From positions 48,592,501-48,656,500 of the forward strand of contig NC_133176.1 of NCBI RefSeq assembly GCF_049306965.1: a DNA stretch of 64,000 nucleotides, written 5' to 3'. Positions 22,520 to 34,700 of this stretch are shown here, piece by piece. A model generated the notes under the pieces. It had not been told where the DNA came from and did no database searches. It saw only the letters and a list, made by a program, of their open reading frames with translations. Numbering within the stretch: position 1 is the first letter of the stretch; every line of letters begins with the position of its first letter. The translations under genes and the position numbers were made by a program. The stretch is from Danio rerio (Eukaryota > Chordata > Actinopteri > Cypriniformes > Danionidae).

Positions 22520-25500
22520 TCATATGCCCTGACCGAAGGGTGTAATTCGCTCCTGAACCACTAAGTGGAGGAGATGATTCTGTTCTGCCGAAAGGAGAGG
22601 CCTGTCGTGAGAGACAATACAGTTATTCAGTGCATAGGCTTAATTCTCACACAAAGACAAGAAATGCAGAAGGCTCACCATAGTTCTGTCTGGAGGGCCT
22701 TGAGAGATTCTGTATCCTTTTCCTGACAGGCCATCTGACCAAACAGAACATTTACACACTTTAACACCACAAAAGCTCTGCTCGCAGTCAGTTTATAACA
22801 TTTGAGATAATCTAGCACATTATAAAGTGTGGTCCAAAAGTAAGAAACCACTAGCCATTTAAATACAGCAGATATTACAAATCTTTTCATCTATATACTA
22901 GTTTAAAGGTGCAGTACGTGATCTGCCAAAATACTAAATGTTTAGGATAATATCTTTGAAACACAGTCCCTCCCTGCCATACAAAGCCACGCCTCCTGAA
23001 ACATAAACCTGCACCCTAAAGTCGACAGTAGACAACCCATTAGATCATGCCATTCGCCAGTTAAAAAACTGTATAGTACTTAATAATACTACAATTCTGA
23101 ATGAAAACTGTAATATATCAGCACATTTTCAGTTGTGTAGCAAGCAAAACTTGTTATAATGTGCAATATTTCATGCATGCAAGAATCGCTGGTCTCACTC
23201 TCTGATGCGCTTTGTCTCTCAAGCGACTATGCTTAGTGGTTGGCCAGCAAGGAGCAGGAATTACTTATTACTAAAGCATATTTCAATACTATTTCAGACT
23301 GAATATTCAAGGTAGCGGTAAACAATATAGGAAGCATGAGACAGGTTGTCATTGTTCTAAAATGAACTAATGTGATGTGAATATAAAACCAACTTCACCT
23401 GAGTAAGGGGCTTATAAAACCGAACCCGCCTTTACGTTCCAAAAACGCGAGGCGCAACACACTGCCTTTTTTGCTGACAAGAAAACAGAAGCGCTGTGCG
23501 TTTTTATTTATGTCGCTAGGCAACGACTGAATCAGTTGGGTATTGTCCGTGTTGCTGTTGATATTAATGTTGAGTGTTGCAGTTGCTATTAATAAAATGT
23601 AAATAATTAATAATATTGTAATATTCAAAATTTGTGAGTCGTACAGCACCAGATAACTCAAAACAGCAGCCACAAGTCTCTCCTCCATCTTTTAAAATCT
23701 CTGTTGTCGTCTTGCTCGTGGCCGTTAGTAAACCATTCAAAAAAGGGGCTTCTCAACGCATAAAGCGCATTCGGTGTGATCGGCCCCTAAAGCAGGCAGG
23801 GTGGAACAGAGCTATTTACTTGTTTTGTTGTTAAACTAAATTAAAATGGACATTTTCGATGCTGTAAAAGGTACTTTATGAAACTGGAATTAGTTGCATC
23901 AATCTTTCGCTAGAAGATTTCAATGGCTGAACAACACTTCTGTACATATAGCCCATTCGTAAAACAACACAATCTACATCAGCTTTGGGGGACTAAAATA
24001 GTTTTAAAACAACATAACCTGTCTAAAAGAAATACTTCAGCCATGGTGTCATCCTTCCTCCAGCGCGCAAATGTAACTCCAATATTGATTCAGGATTTGA
24101 AAACGTTTTGATTCAGTATTTATTTTTACTTCTGTGACTGCCTCGTGTGCACCTGAATGTGTGGCACGCACACACAGATGCGCAGATTTACAAATCTACA
24201 TTAGTTGACAAACTAATCAGAATTACTTATCAGAATTGTTGGTCCTCAGATTATAAATATATATATATAAATACATTTAAATCATTTACTATTAGAATGT
24301 AAAGAGACTTTCAACCAGGACAACAAAAAAAATGTTTATGAAGACAATCACCTACTGCACCTTTAATGGCAAAGTGAATTTTTAATATCAGTACCATAGA
24401 CTTTACTTTTTCTACCATAGAAGATTTTTTTTTTTTTTAAACAGCATATTTGGTCTTAGTATATTTCTTTCTTATTAAATCCTAATATTTTAAAATCTCT
24501 GTTTTTAAACAGGTTTAGAGTGGTTTTGGTACGCAGATTGTCAGATGGTGTCCGACTTTTGGACTCCACTGTGTGTTGTAACAACCAAATTTGCAGAAGC
24601 AGATTCAGAATACATACCACAACTGACTGTAGAAGGAGGAACACATTTTCTGGAAGGAAGTTTACTAGAGGAAAGAGAGGTAATAACAGTTCATATACAA
24701 CAGCAACATAAAAAAAAAACTGTGCCGTATCCTCCACCAGCTCCAAAGTCTTACCCTGGCTGTGTGAGTCGAAGGATTCCCAAGCGTACCGTTCTAGTGT
24801 CTGAGCGTGTTCGGGTAACAGCTTTTGAGGAGGAGGCTAAAACACGAACAAATATACACACAGACACACAAAAACAGTGTCATAAGGGTAGAGTAAGCAA
24901 ACATTAATAACCTTATTTTTAACATAAAAGTGTGATATTAGTGCCAGTTTGTAGCTTGAATCTGTGGTTCATTTGCTTCCAGCTATTTAGCTATACAAAA
25001 GCAGACTGTTGTGCAGCTTCACATTTCAAAAAATGGTGTTTGTCCTTTAATGTTTTAATTTATTATGGAATTCATAAGCAGAATCATTGCTAGTGCATTT
25101 CTTTCTTCAAGATATTGTCTTGCATATTTACAAAGCATAGTTCACTTCTGGGATGCAAAATAGAACGGATGGGACTTTATTTGTCAATCTAACAGATTTA
25201 AAACAGAATTCACCTCAAGGAGCATAAGCAGTAAGACCCTGGAGATTTCACACTTTGCTATGATATCCATAAATGCACCTGGAATTAAAACAAACAGCAG
25301 AATTATGAATCTCCACATATATTTAAACTCCTTGATGTTTAGCATACATCAGAAAAGTTTACTGCATAAACATTTGGGCATAATCATGAAAATAACAAGC
25401 ATATTTTGTAAACCAAAAAAAAAATAAAATAAAATAATAATCATAATGTGAAAATCCTTAAAATTCCACTAATTCTCACATTATGCTGGGTTCAAACCAA

Positions 25501-28500
25501 ATGCAAATGTAAGTATTTGCGACAGTAGACTGAGTGAGGCAAAAAAAAACTGTTTTTCAGAAAAAAATACTACAAAAGTTTGATAAGCAAATGCAAGTTG
25601 TGATCATGCAGCTGTACCTCACATATCTAGGCATGATATTATAAAAGACTTTCATATTCAGACTGTGATGATTTTTTTTATATTGATGATCATATATTAA
25701 TGATTGGCAATTATATATTGATTAAGGTCTTGCTAAAGTAAAGATTAAATGCAATATAATTGTTGTGCTATTACATCCATGTGTATAATCTACTGCTTGT
25801 TTAAGAGTTAAGGAGCTGTAGCGAAATGCTTATCTAAACTATTGTAACATTGCTTTTAACCCTTTCATTCGTATGATCACACCGGTGTGATCAGCACTGG
25901 CAGTTCCCTGAAGCGTACGATCACACCGGTGTGATTAGAACGTTCGAGCACACGTCATCAAATCTGACGGCATGCGCGGAGGCACAGAAAGAGATGCCCA
26001 GCACATGTCATAATTAAAAATTTATTTGTGCTTTAAAACAAATAACATTTATTTTAGGTTTAAAACATTCAAATACACATAAAGATTAAGATTTTTTAAA
26101 TAAACACGGATGTCTTTGGAGACGGCAATAATATATATTTTTTTATTTAACCGGGCTGCAGAGGAGGGTGAAGTCTAGATGGGATACAGCTAAGGATACT
26201 CACCTTAATATAGCATAATTTATTTTGACACTAATAAAATACAATTAATGCGTAATTTAATAAGTAATATAAATACTTCTTGTTAACTTGGGATTACAGC
26301 TGTATTCCTTCAAGCAACAATGGCTGTGCACATTACCCGTCAAAACAAATAATTCGACCATGATTAAGCTGTTTAAAAAACTAAATATATGTTCTATCAT
26401 ATGATTGTGAATCAGAGTTTTACATTGTAATTAAAACATTTGTCAATATTTACAAAAAAGGGCAAAACGAAACAAAATTTGAGTTAAAAATGCCTGTGAG
26501 CCAATCCTTAGGATCCTTTTACAGAGGCTGTCTTAGAGAATTAAAGCAGTTAAAAAGACAATATTTGTCTGACTTTATTCAGTTTTAGTCTTGAAGGAAA
26601 ATCTATTCCTTGTAAACATGTATTCCTCTACCTCACATATCAAGATATTACACTTTATAAAAGTCTTTGGTATTCATACCGACAGGCGTGTTCGTCCCAG
26701 GTAGCTGTAGTCCTCTTTCCTGACACATGTGCTGCATCTCGGAGAGCACAGCAAGAGCGCCGTCATAATCACCTGCGCATCAAACATCACATCACTGTTG
26801 GGACCCCCAAACAACCTTCATCAATCAGTCTCTGAACTCACGGGTCAGTATTTTGCAGGAGGCCATTTCCCACAGCGACAGCAGGGCTTCAATTGGCATC
26901 TGGATCTGCAGTTCTGCAGCTCTCTGGAAATGAATGATGGCCTCTCCTGGGCGGTTCATCTCCTACACACAAATATATAAACAGGAGCACCTCAGGATTG
27001 AGCTCTGGGAAGTGAGGTGCAATTTTAATGCATTTATATAGAGAAGCAGCCCCATGTGTTGCAATGATAAATGCCTCACCTTTAGAGCATTGCCAAGCTC
27101 CAGTGAGAGACTGGCCGCCATAACAGGCTGATTCATCTCAATATAGACCTGAACAATATATAAGTACATATTTGCAGTATAACATCTAAGAAAAAACACA
27201 AAATCTGCATGTGATTGCAAGATTTTAGGCTCTTTTTTTTTTTTTTTACTTCAAAGTTTTCTTCAAATTTGACAAGCATTTCAACATGAAACAGCTGAGA
27301 AGCGGCAAGCAAAAGACTAGCTTACGATTATTTTGGGATAAACTGGTTTAAAATATACAGCGGGGGAAAAGAAGTATTGAACACGTCATGTTTTTATCCT
27401 GGGAACAATATTTCTAAAGAAGTTTTAGTTCTAAAGAAAAAGCTGTTGACACGGAATTGAAGCAGATTTTGGTAAAAACCCAAACAATACAAACATAAAA
27501 ATAAAACTAAACAAAGGAAAATAACAATGGAATGACACAATGAGAAAGTGCTGAACTACTTAAACGCAATTAATACTTTATATTAAAGGCTTTTTTGGTG
27601 ATGACAGAGTTAAACAGACTTCAACAAATGTAAAAATCTTGATGGTTCTGTAGATCTCGTCTATCAAATCGGATCTATATTGGACTCAAGGCAGGTGATT
27701 AGCTGGGCCATTCTACAGCTTGATTTTCTTTCTCTGAAAGAATTTGAGAGTTTCCTCGGCTGTTTGGATCCACCCTGGTTTCATCTTCATCATCATCATC
27801 CTGGTAATGTAGATGTTGAGATTTCAGCTGCTGTCTGGGCTTTCATTGCCTTTCTACACCTTCCTTTCTTAATGTGTTCAATACTTTTTCTCTGCGTCAT
27901 TTCACTTCCTTACACATAACTTAATTTGTGAAATAATTAGATTTGTTTTCTTTCCATATATGGATTTCTTTGATTGTTACCAACATCCGGGCAAAATTTC
28001 ATGTCCTTGGTGCCTTTAGAAATATGTTTTCTGAGAAAAATGGGGATGTGTTCAATACTTATTTCCCACGCTGTGGTTGCTTGAATGTTCAACGTCATCC
28101 TATATTCTTCTATAAAAGCAATGATATTCAGTGAACGAGGGATTGGTAGTTCTGTTGTAGCAGTTTTGACATTTTTTAAAGGGGCTATATGTGTGTGTTT
28201 ATAGATGTCAACAGCTTTTAACGAAACTTAAAAATTAGACTTATTACCCACTAGGTTGTATTTAAAAGCTCATAGACTGATGTATGTGAAAGACACAAGC
28301 AAATAAAAAGGATGTGTTTGTCTACGCACAATTTTTAGAACGTCTTTCTGTTCTATGACACAAAACCAATGCTTATAATAGGATAATGCTGAAGGAGCTA
28401 TTCTCTACTGTAACATCAATGTGTCAAACTTTTTATTTTAAACTATAATACTTCAAAGCCAGATCTATGCAGTCTATGGTCTCAATTACTTTATAATATA

Positions 28501-31389
28501 ATCTACTTTATACTATATTAAAACATACTTTATAATATAACCTATTATAACAGTATAATTTGAGTGCCCTCATATATTGTATATATACTTCCTTTTACGT
28601 CTAAATCAACAATTAAAAAGATCTTTGCTGTGAGTATTGAATCACATTCAGTCTCTTTTATGTTACATGTGCACAACTTTGAGCAATAATTTATTGGTTG
28701 CAGCTCACTTAACAACCACCAGTGTCACAAAAAACAAGCTTTTCTCAATTCTACATATAACCCCTTTAAGTTAAATAAACATTTTAAAAAAGCACATTAA
28801 AATTGGAGGCTAACTTTCTGCAAATTAATGAATTTGTGTTTATTTATGCTTATCTGTGAGAGCTGTGAGAAAATGATTGCGATAAATACCTTAATAGCAA
28901 AACTATAACAGTTCATTGCTGCCTGCATATTCTCATCGAAGCCTGGGGCCCTCAGTGCTCTGGTCTCCTGCTCTGAGGCCAGAAAGAGCCGCGCTGCATC
29001 CGTCAGAGCCAAGGCTTCCCCTGGAGCATTAAACAGCGTCTGCTCACAGCTACAGAAATAAATAAATAAAATGTACATGTTCTATAAAGATCACTGGCTT
29101 TCAGTCGTTTACATGCCACAGACTCACAAACAAAATCATTTTCTTAGGAGGGATCTCCCATTAGTTCTGCACAATACTGGAAAAATCTAACATTGTGATT
29201 TTGTTATTTTGCTTTATGAATACAATTTCACTAGATGATTTAAATAGTTCAATTTGGAAAGACTTTATCATTTTGGATTGATTGGGATGATTCTGTAAGG
29301 GAGTGCATATTCATGATATATAACAAACTATCTATAAATATCTATAGATAAATACAATAAAGAAAAGATACAAGTGAAATAATCTGTGATTGATCTTTTT
29401 CCGAGTCTAACATAATTTATTCATTTTCTTTTTGGCTTAGTCCCTATGTTAATCTGGGGTCGCACAATGGAATGAACCGCAAACTTATCCAGCACGTTTT
29501 TTACGCAGTGAATGCCCTTCCTACCGCAATCCATCTCTGAAACACCCACATACATTCATAGACTATGGACAATTTAGCTAACCTAATTCACCTGTACCGC
29601 ATGTCTTCAGACTGTGGGGGAATCCAGAGCACCTGGAGGAAACCCATGCGAACGCAGAGAGAACATGCAAACTCCACACAAGACGCCAACTGACCCAGCC
29701 GAGGCTCGAACCAGTGATCTTCTTGCTGTGAGGCGACAGCACTACCTACTGCGCCACTGCATCACCTCTAGCATTATTCATTTACACAAATTGAAAATTT
29801 AAAAAATAATAATTTGAAAAGTAATGTTATTAATTGTTACAAACAGTACAATTTCTAATGCATGAATGCTTTTAAAAATCCTTATACCTCCAGGGGCCTC
29901 AAAAACACATGCAATTTCATAAATTAAAATACAGACTCAACATTGCATATCATTCAACTATTGCAAATGATCACATTGTGATACTGATGCAGAAATTATT
30001 TATTGTGCAGCACTACCTCCAATTCGTACATTTAAAATTCAACAAAATATGTAAGCACATAAATACAGTGTAAAAAATAATATGATAAACATTTGGAAAA
30101 TATTAAGTTTTTGTTACATCATTACTTTTTCTAAGACACTAGACTACTCTACTGACAAATATAGTATTCATGTAAATCCAGTAAAATTTATTGACAATAA
30201 TTATTTTAATAAAATGTTTTTAAAAATTATTGAAATTTAATTGTATTACATACCTAATTAACATTATTTAAATTTTAAAACATTTAATAAATATAAAATA
30301 AGATTTTACTTCACGAAACATTTGTGAACATTTAATAATTAAATAATACTTTCCATTCAATGCATTAAAAAAATGTTTTAAACAAATTTTTCGATTATTT
30401 ATGGACCGCAAATAGAGATGGACGCAGAAATATATGAAATGTTATGAGTGATTATTGTGTTATTTTACCGAGCCATGGCAAGATTACAGAAGGCCGCATA
30501 CTGAGGACAGTCCTGCTGTTTCAGCTCCTTAGCCAACTGACCTGAGGAAACATGTTAAATAGTTTTAATAAAAAAATGAACACTCTCAACTATAAAGACA
30601 GAATTATTGCCATCAACTTTAACCCAATATTGTATTAAATGGTTTCAAATTCACACATTCAGACTTTTTCCTTAATATAAACTCAGAAAAGTATTTTTGC
30701 AAATTCTAAATGGGGAACTAACATTATCAGCTAAGTACAACATTGTTTACAGTCAATTAATGTTGTTAGGGTTGTTAATGTTGTTAAAGTCATACTTCAA
30801 TGCAATTTTAGACCCAATATTCAAAGGAGCGTAGTAAACCATATAGAGACTGTTAAATGAACTAATGTGCGAATATAAAAGCAACTTTACTTCAATTAAT
30901 ACAATACATACCAAATTGTTCACTTGCTTCTGCAACATTAGGCTTCCGAAGAAAGCGCCTGTGATTCAAGAAGAGCATCATTAAAGCTTTAATAACAGTA
31001 CTAATGAGATTTGACAGCTGAACATTCATACAAGCTCTTTTAGAACTGTTCGGTATGTAAAGCTGCTTGACATTAAACATCTACAAGATATAATATTTAC
31101 ACATACATCTTAAGTAATTTTACATTTATTATCTAACATTATCGTCATTTTCTTCAATTAGATCCTCTTTACGTGAAATTAGCAAAAGGCTAGTGATGGT
31201 TGTGTGTTGCTAGCCTTGACATGACGTTCTGTGGTTTTAGGCGACGCTATAAAAATTCAACGTCGATTATCTACCAAAAGACACGTTAAAACATAACTTA
31301 GTTTGTATGAGAAAGCTTTCCAGCTCTTACTTTTTCAGTTTATTTGACACCGCCCGGTAGCGCATCAGAAAATCTCCTTCGGCTGCCAT
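22520..31389 (-). CDS. f8a: Huntingtin-associated protein HAP40 (coagulation factor VIII-associated, F8A)
   Basis: Twelve minus-strand coding exons: 31331-31389, 30912-30958, 30469-30541, 28890-29049, 27080-27148, 26842-26962, 26680-26772, 25214-25278, 24755-24836, 24618-24664, 22679-22734 and 22520-22601. All have GT/AG borders and phases that join without a break into 317 residues. HAP40 is an all-helical TPR-like protein that wedges between the domains of huntingtin and stabilises it, and has been linked to early-endosome motility. Recognised stretches are [113 protein letters not shown] and the C-terminus [15 protein letters not shown]. Human F8A is about 371 aa, and the difference lies in spacer regions. 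The human gene is a single exon, so this 12-exon form is notable. The ATG ([20 protein letters not shown]) begins about 315 bp from the nfam1 stop. Confidence 0.95.
22907..24362. mobile_element. TTAA-flanked non-autonomous DNA element
   Basis: Starts aggtgcagtacgtgat after TTAA (22903-22906) and ends atcacctactgcacct before TTAA (24363-24366). Inverted ends plus TTAA duplication fit the piggyBac or Kolobok superfamilies. No transposase frame seen in the 1456 bp. It occupies most of the last-but-one f8a intron. Confidence 0.7.
25859..26160. repeat. Paired CACACCGGTGTG palindromes
   Basis: A perfect 20-nt palindrome, tgatcacaccggtgtgatca (25874-25893), and a 16-nt one, atcacaccggtgtgat (25920-25935), lie 46 bp apart inside a direct repeat (cgta-c/t-gatcacaccggtgtgat). 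They follow taaccctttcattc and precede a CpG-bearing stretch. This could be one end of a mobile element whose other end I did not find, or a regulatory site. It lies in an f8a intron. Confidence 0.55.
27358..28073. mobile_element. Deleted Tc1-like element
   Basis: Ends cagcgggggaaaagaagtat (after TA) and atacttatttcccacgctg (before TG, a decayed TA). The inner gtattgaacacgtca and tgtgttcaatact are the inverted arms of a known fish Tc1 type. The ~716 bp interior is too short for a transposase and open frames are chance. Lies in an f8a intron. Confidence 0.75.
29417..29767 (-). mobile_element. DANA/HE1-type SINE
   Basis: Minus orientation in an f8a intron. Tail tctggggtcgcacaatggaa, head near 29730-29767 with agtagtgctgtcgcctcac on the minus strand. 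Imperfect flanking repeats ctaacataatt / ctagcattatt. Confidence 0.88.
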
Positions 31390-31565
31390 TGTTGATATTC
31401 AGTAGGAGGGCAAACACACCGGAAGCCGCTCTCCGATTGTTCCCATTGGTTGCCCACATCTGAAGCTTTTGTTTAATTGGTTTACAAAGGGTGAGGGCGG
31501 GTTTTTTGTTGTTGGTTAGTTCAAGGAAAACCACACATTGATTTAGAAATCAAAAATTTGTTACT

Positions 31566-31575
31566 TTTATTTATT
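31566..31575 (-). promoter_or_regulatory. nfam1: Candidate poly(A) signals of nfam1
   Basis: Overlapping minus-strand AATAAA motifs about 130 nt beyond the stop. Another AATAAA overlaps the stop codon itself (tgaataaat, 31700-31705). The shared spacer with f8a is only about 315 bp, so nfam1 termination and the f8a promoter must lie within it. Confidence 0.45.
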
Positions 31576-31704
31576 TTGCAGTATTTTATTATACAACTTG
31601 TACATTAAAATAATAAATTTTACACAACTAGCGTTATATTTACACCAAGTACATTATAGCAGGTAAGAAAATATTTACAAATTCATTCATTACTTTATAT
31701 TTAT

Positions 31705-34700
31705 TCAAAAATTTTCATAGACAGAATCAAATGCTTCATCTTCTAGTACTTTGCAGTCCTGAAAAAGAGCAAAACAGATCAAACTATTGGTATTCTGAAA
31801 CAACACTCAGTTGTACTTAAGAAGTTTTTCTTTGATTAATAGTCATGAGGCGAAAAAAATCTTTATTCCACACAATTAATTTTTCTATCAGCTGTATATT
31901 TATAAGACTGCTCACATATTTACCCAATTAAAAGGGCACCTATGATGCAAAAAACCTTTTGGAAGCTGTTTGGACAGAACTATATGTAGGTATAGTGTGT
32001 CCACATTCATATTGGAGTGATATAAACTAGTGTGGTCACTAGGGCTGATATAAAAAAAAATCTGACATTGCAATATTTTGTATTTCTGCGATATATATAG
32101 ATATATACTGTAAATACAATTTCACTAGATTAATTAAATAGCCCTATTGGACACAATGTATTATTTTTCAATCGATTGCCATGACTTTGTAGGGGGAAAA
32201 ATCATGCATGAAATGTAATATGCAAATATAAGAGCAAAATAAACAGTGCTCTATGGTTTTCACAGTGCAGTCAAATCTTATTCAGCTACAGAGAAAAAAG
32301 CCAAATTTAAAATACCACTGCAAAGACTTTACTGTTTCATCAGTTCAATAAAATTATTTTCTTTTAAATATTGTGTCTGAATGCTCTTAGCGCCTAAAAA
32401 CATGTGCGAACGATAAACTTTTACTCCATTAAGGTTAAACTCGGCAGTAACTCCACAAATATCACATACTTCCAATACAATAATATATATAATCCCAAAT
32501 TATACAATCCTAACTCAACGATGTGACTATTGCAGATGATGCAAAATAGCGTTATCGATGCTGAAACAATACATTTTGCAGCCCTAGTTATCATGATACT
32601 GAAATTTGGTATCAGTCGGTACTGACATTTTAAAAAATGTTAATTTCCCACCAACATTTAAGCTTAAACAACGCTGATTTGCCCTTGTGTTCACATGCTC
32701 AACAGAAATGTGATTGGCCTTAAAGCTCATCAGCTCACTAAACTCACCGCTGTTTACCAAGTACAAACACAGATATAGGAACACTGGAGCATTTTAAAGC
32801 TGCGAAGATCAGTCAATTCATCAGTGGACTGCTTGTATGTCAGCTCATAGACAGACCAGCCAATCTTCATGGAAATGGACGTTTTTAAAGAACACGCACA
32901 ACAGTGCTTAAATGTTAGCGGGAAATTGATCTTTTTAAAAATTCAGCACAGACAGGTACCAAATTCCAGTATCGTGAATACAAAAAGTATTTTTTAATCT
33001 CCTGACGTTAAAATAGGATCTAGAGCCCAATGATTTTAAGGCCTACTGATACGTGATGTAGGAGTGCAGTTTTCCCCAGCCACTGAATTGATTGACAGGA
33101 GCGTATTAACATGTCTCATAGTAACGTGTGTAAACATGTCCAAAAAACAGGACTTGCAAAGAAACTGGGATTAAAAGATCTGTTCCGACTCTCTGTGATC
33201 AGCTGCACCTCAGGAATGTGTTTAACAAGTTTAAAATGTTTTTAAAACAGTGAATGTTTGTAATAAAGACAGATCACCATGCAATTTATAACCGCTGGAA
33301 TCATCACATTTGCAGTCAGTAAATGTGTGTGTGTCCTGCAAACACAGCTTTTGTGACTCATCATTTCAGAAAGGCTTGAATATACTCCAACACAAATACA
33401 CCAAATAAACTTACTTTCTATTTTGACTTCATCTGTTTCTGTTACTGACTGCTGTTTATCTGACTTAATGCAGTATAAGCAAACATGCAATGAGAGGCGG
33501 GGAGAACCAGCTCATTTGCATTTAAAGACACAAACTACAAAAACAGCTAAATTTTGGTTTGAGCTCAAAATTGGCATTTTCTACATGGTATAATAAATAA
33601 TCTGATGGGTGTTTTAAACAGAAACTTTACAGACACATTCTGGAGACACCAAAGAATTATATTTCACCTTGTAAAAGGGATAAAATAGGAGCCCTTTTAT
33701 CAAAGTGCACCATTGTTCCGCATGTTAGACAAACCTTTATATGGGATTTATTCTCCGTTGTGTTTCCTTCATCTGCTGTCGTCTCAGGATGCAATGTATC
33801 ATAAACAGAGTCTGATCTGTATTGTAGAGCCTGTCAGAAATGATGTATTACTTTATTTGAGACAGTCTTATTTATAATTCTTATTAAACAAAGGATAAAA
33901 AAAGACAAACAAATGCCATGGAAAATAAAAATAAAACCCTATCCAGAGAAGCAGAAATAATATCTCACAGTGTATAGTGATGCAGATCCGGCATCCTCAT
34001 CCAGGATGACATCATCGCTCTCCTCTGCTCTCTGCTCCGCTACTTCATTTTCATCATCTCTACACGGAGGCTTCTCCTGAAACAGATCAGCCAAAACTAC
34101 ATCTAAAAGTGCCAGTACGACATGTGGATTTCTGGAAAGTACACTTCTGCCCTTTTTTTGGCCATCACAGAACCATCTCGCAACCAAAATGCAACTCTTA
34201 ACAAAGCATCTAGAGCTGGAATGACACATCTTGCGTAATAACACCGAACCAACAGTAGTTACAGCTGACAAATGTATCTTTTAAAAGGTTGTTATGAGAA
34301 TGGTTTTTAAAGTAATGTTAATGCAACATTCTGCTAACCTTACTTTTGACTCTAAGTGTTTATTTGTAACATTTCAAGAATTTCAAGGCTAACATCCGGC
34401 AAATATCATTCATAAAGTACGAATAATATCACATATAGACATTCTCAGAACATTTTCTCTCAGCATAATGAAAATGAATGTCAAATATTATTTTCATGGG
34501 AGGATTTGATGAATGAATGACTACACATCTAAAGTCTGTCTAATCTGTCTATTTGACGAATAGCCTAGTTTTGGGCTATTCTTAGATATCTGTTAGATTT
34601 TAGCCCAAATTTAGCCTTGTTTTAGCCAAGCTGTCTACATTTAGATGTCTATTAGACGTCTATTAAACAAAATTGCTTGCTGGGGTATTATCTAAACATT

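Noticed and set aside
24545-24907. 120-residue plus-strand open frame
   Set aside because: Antisense to f8a exons 9 and 10, which read as HAP40.
27680-27919. 79-residue open frame
   Set aside because: Lies inside a deleted Tc1-like element and shows no transposase signature in this frame.
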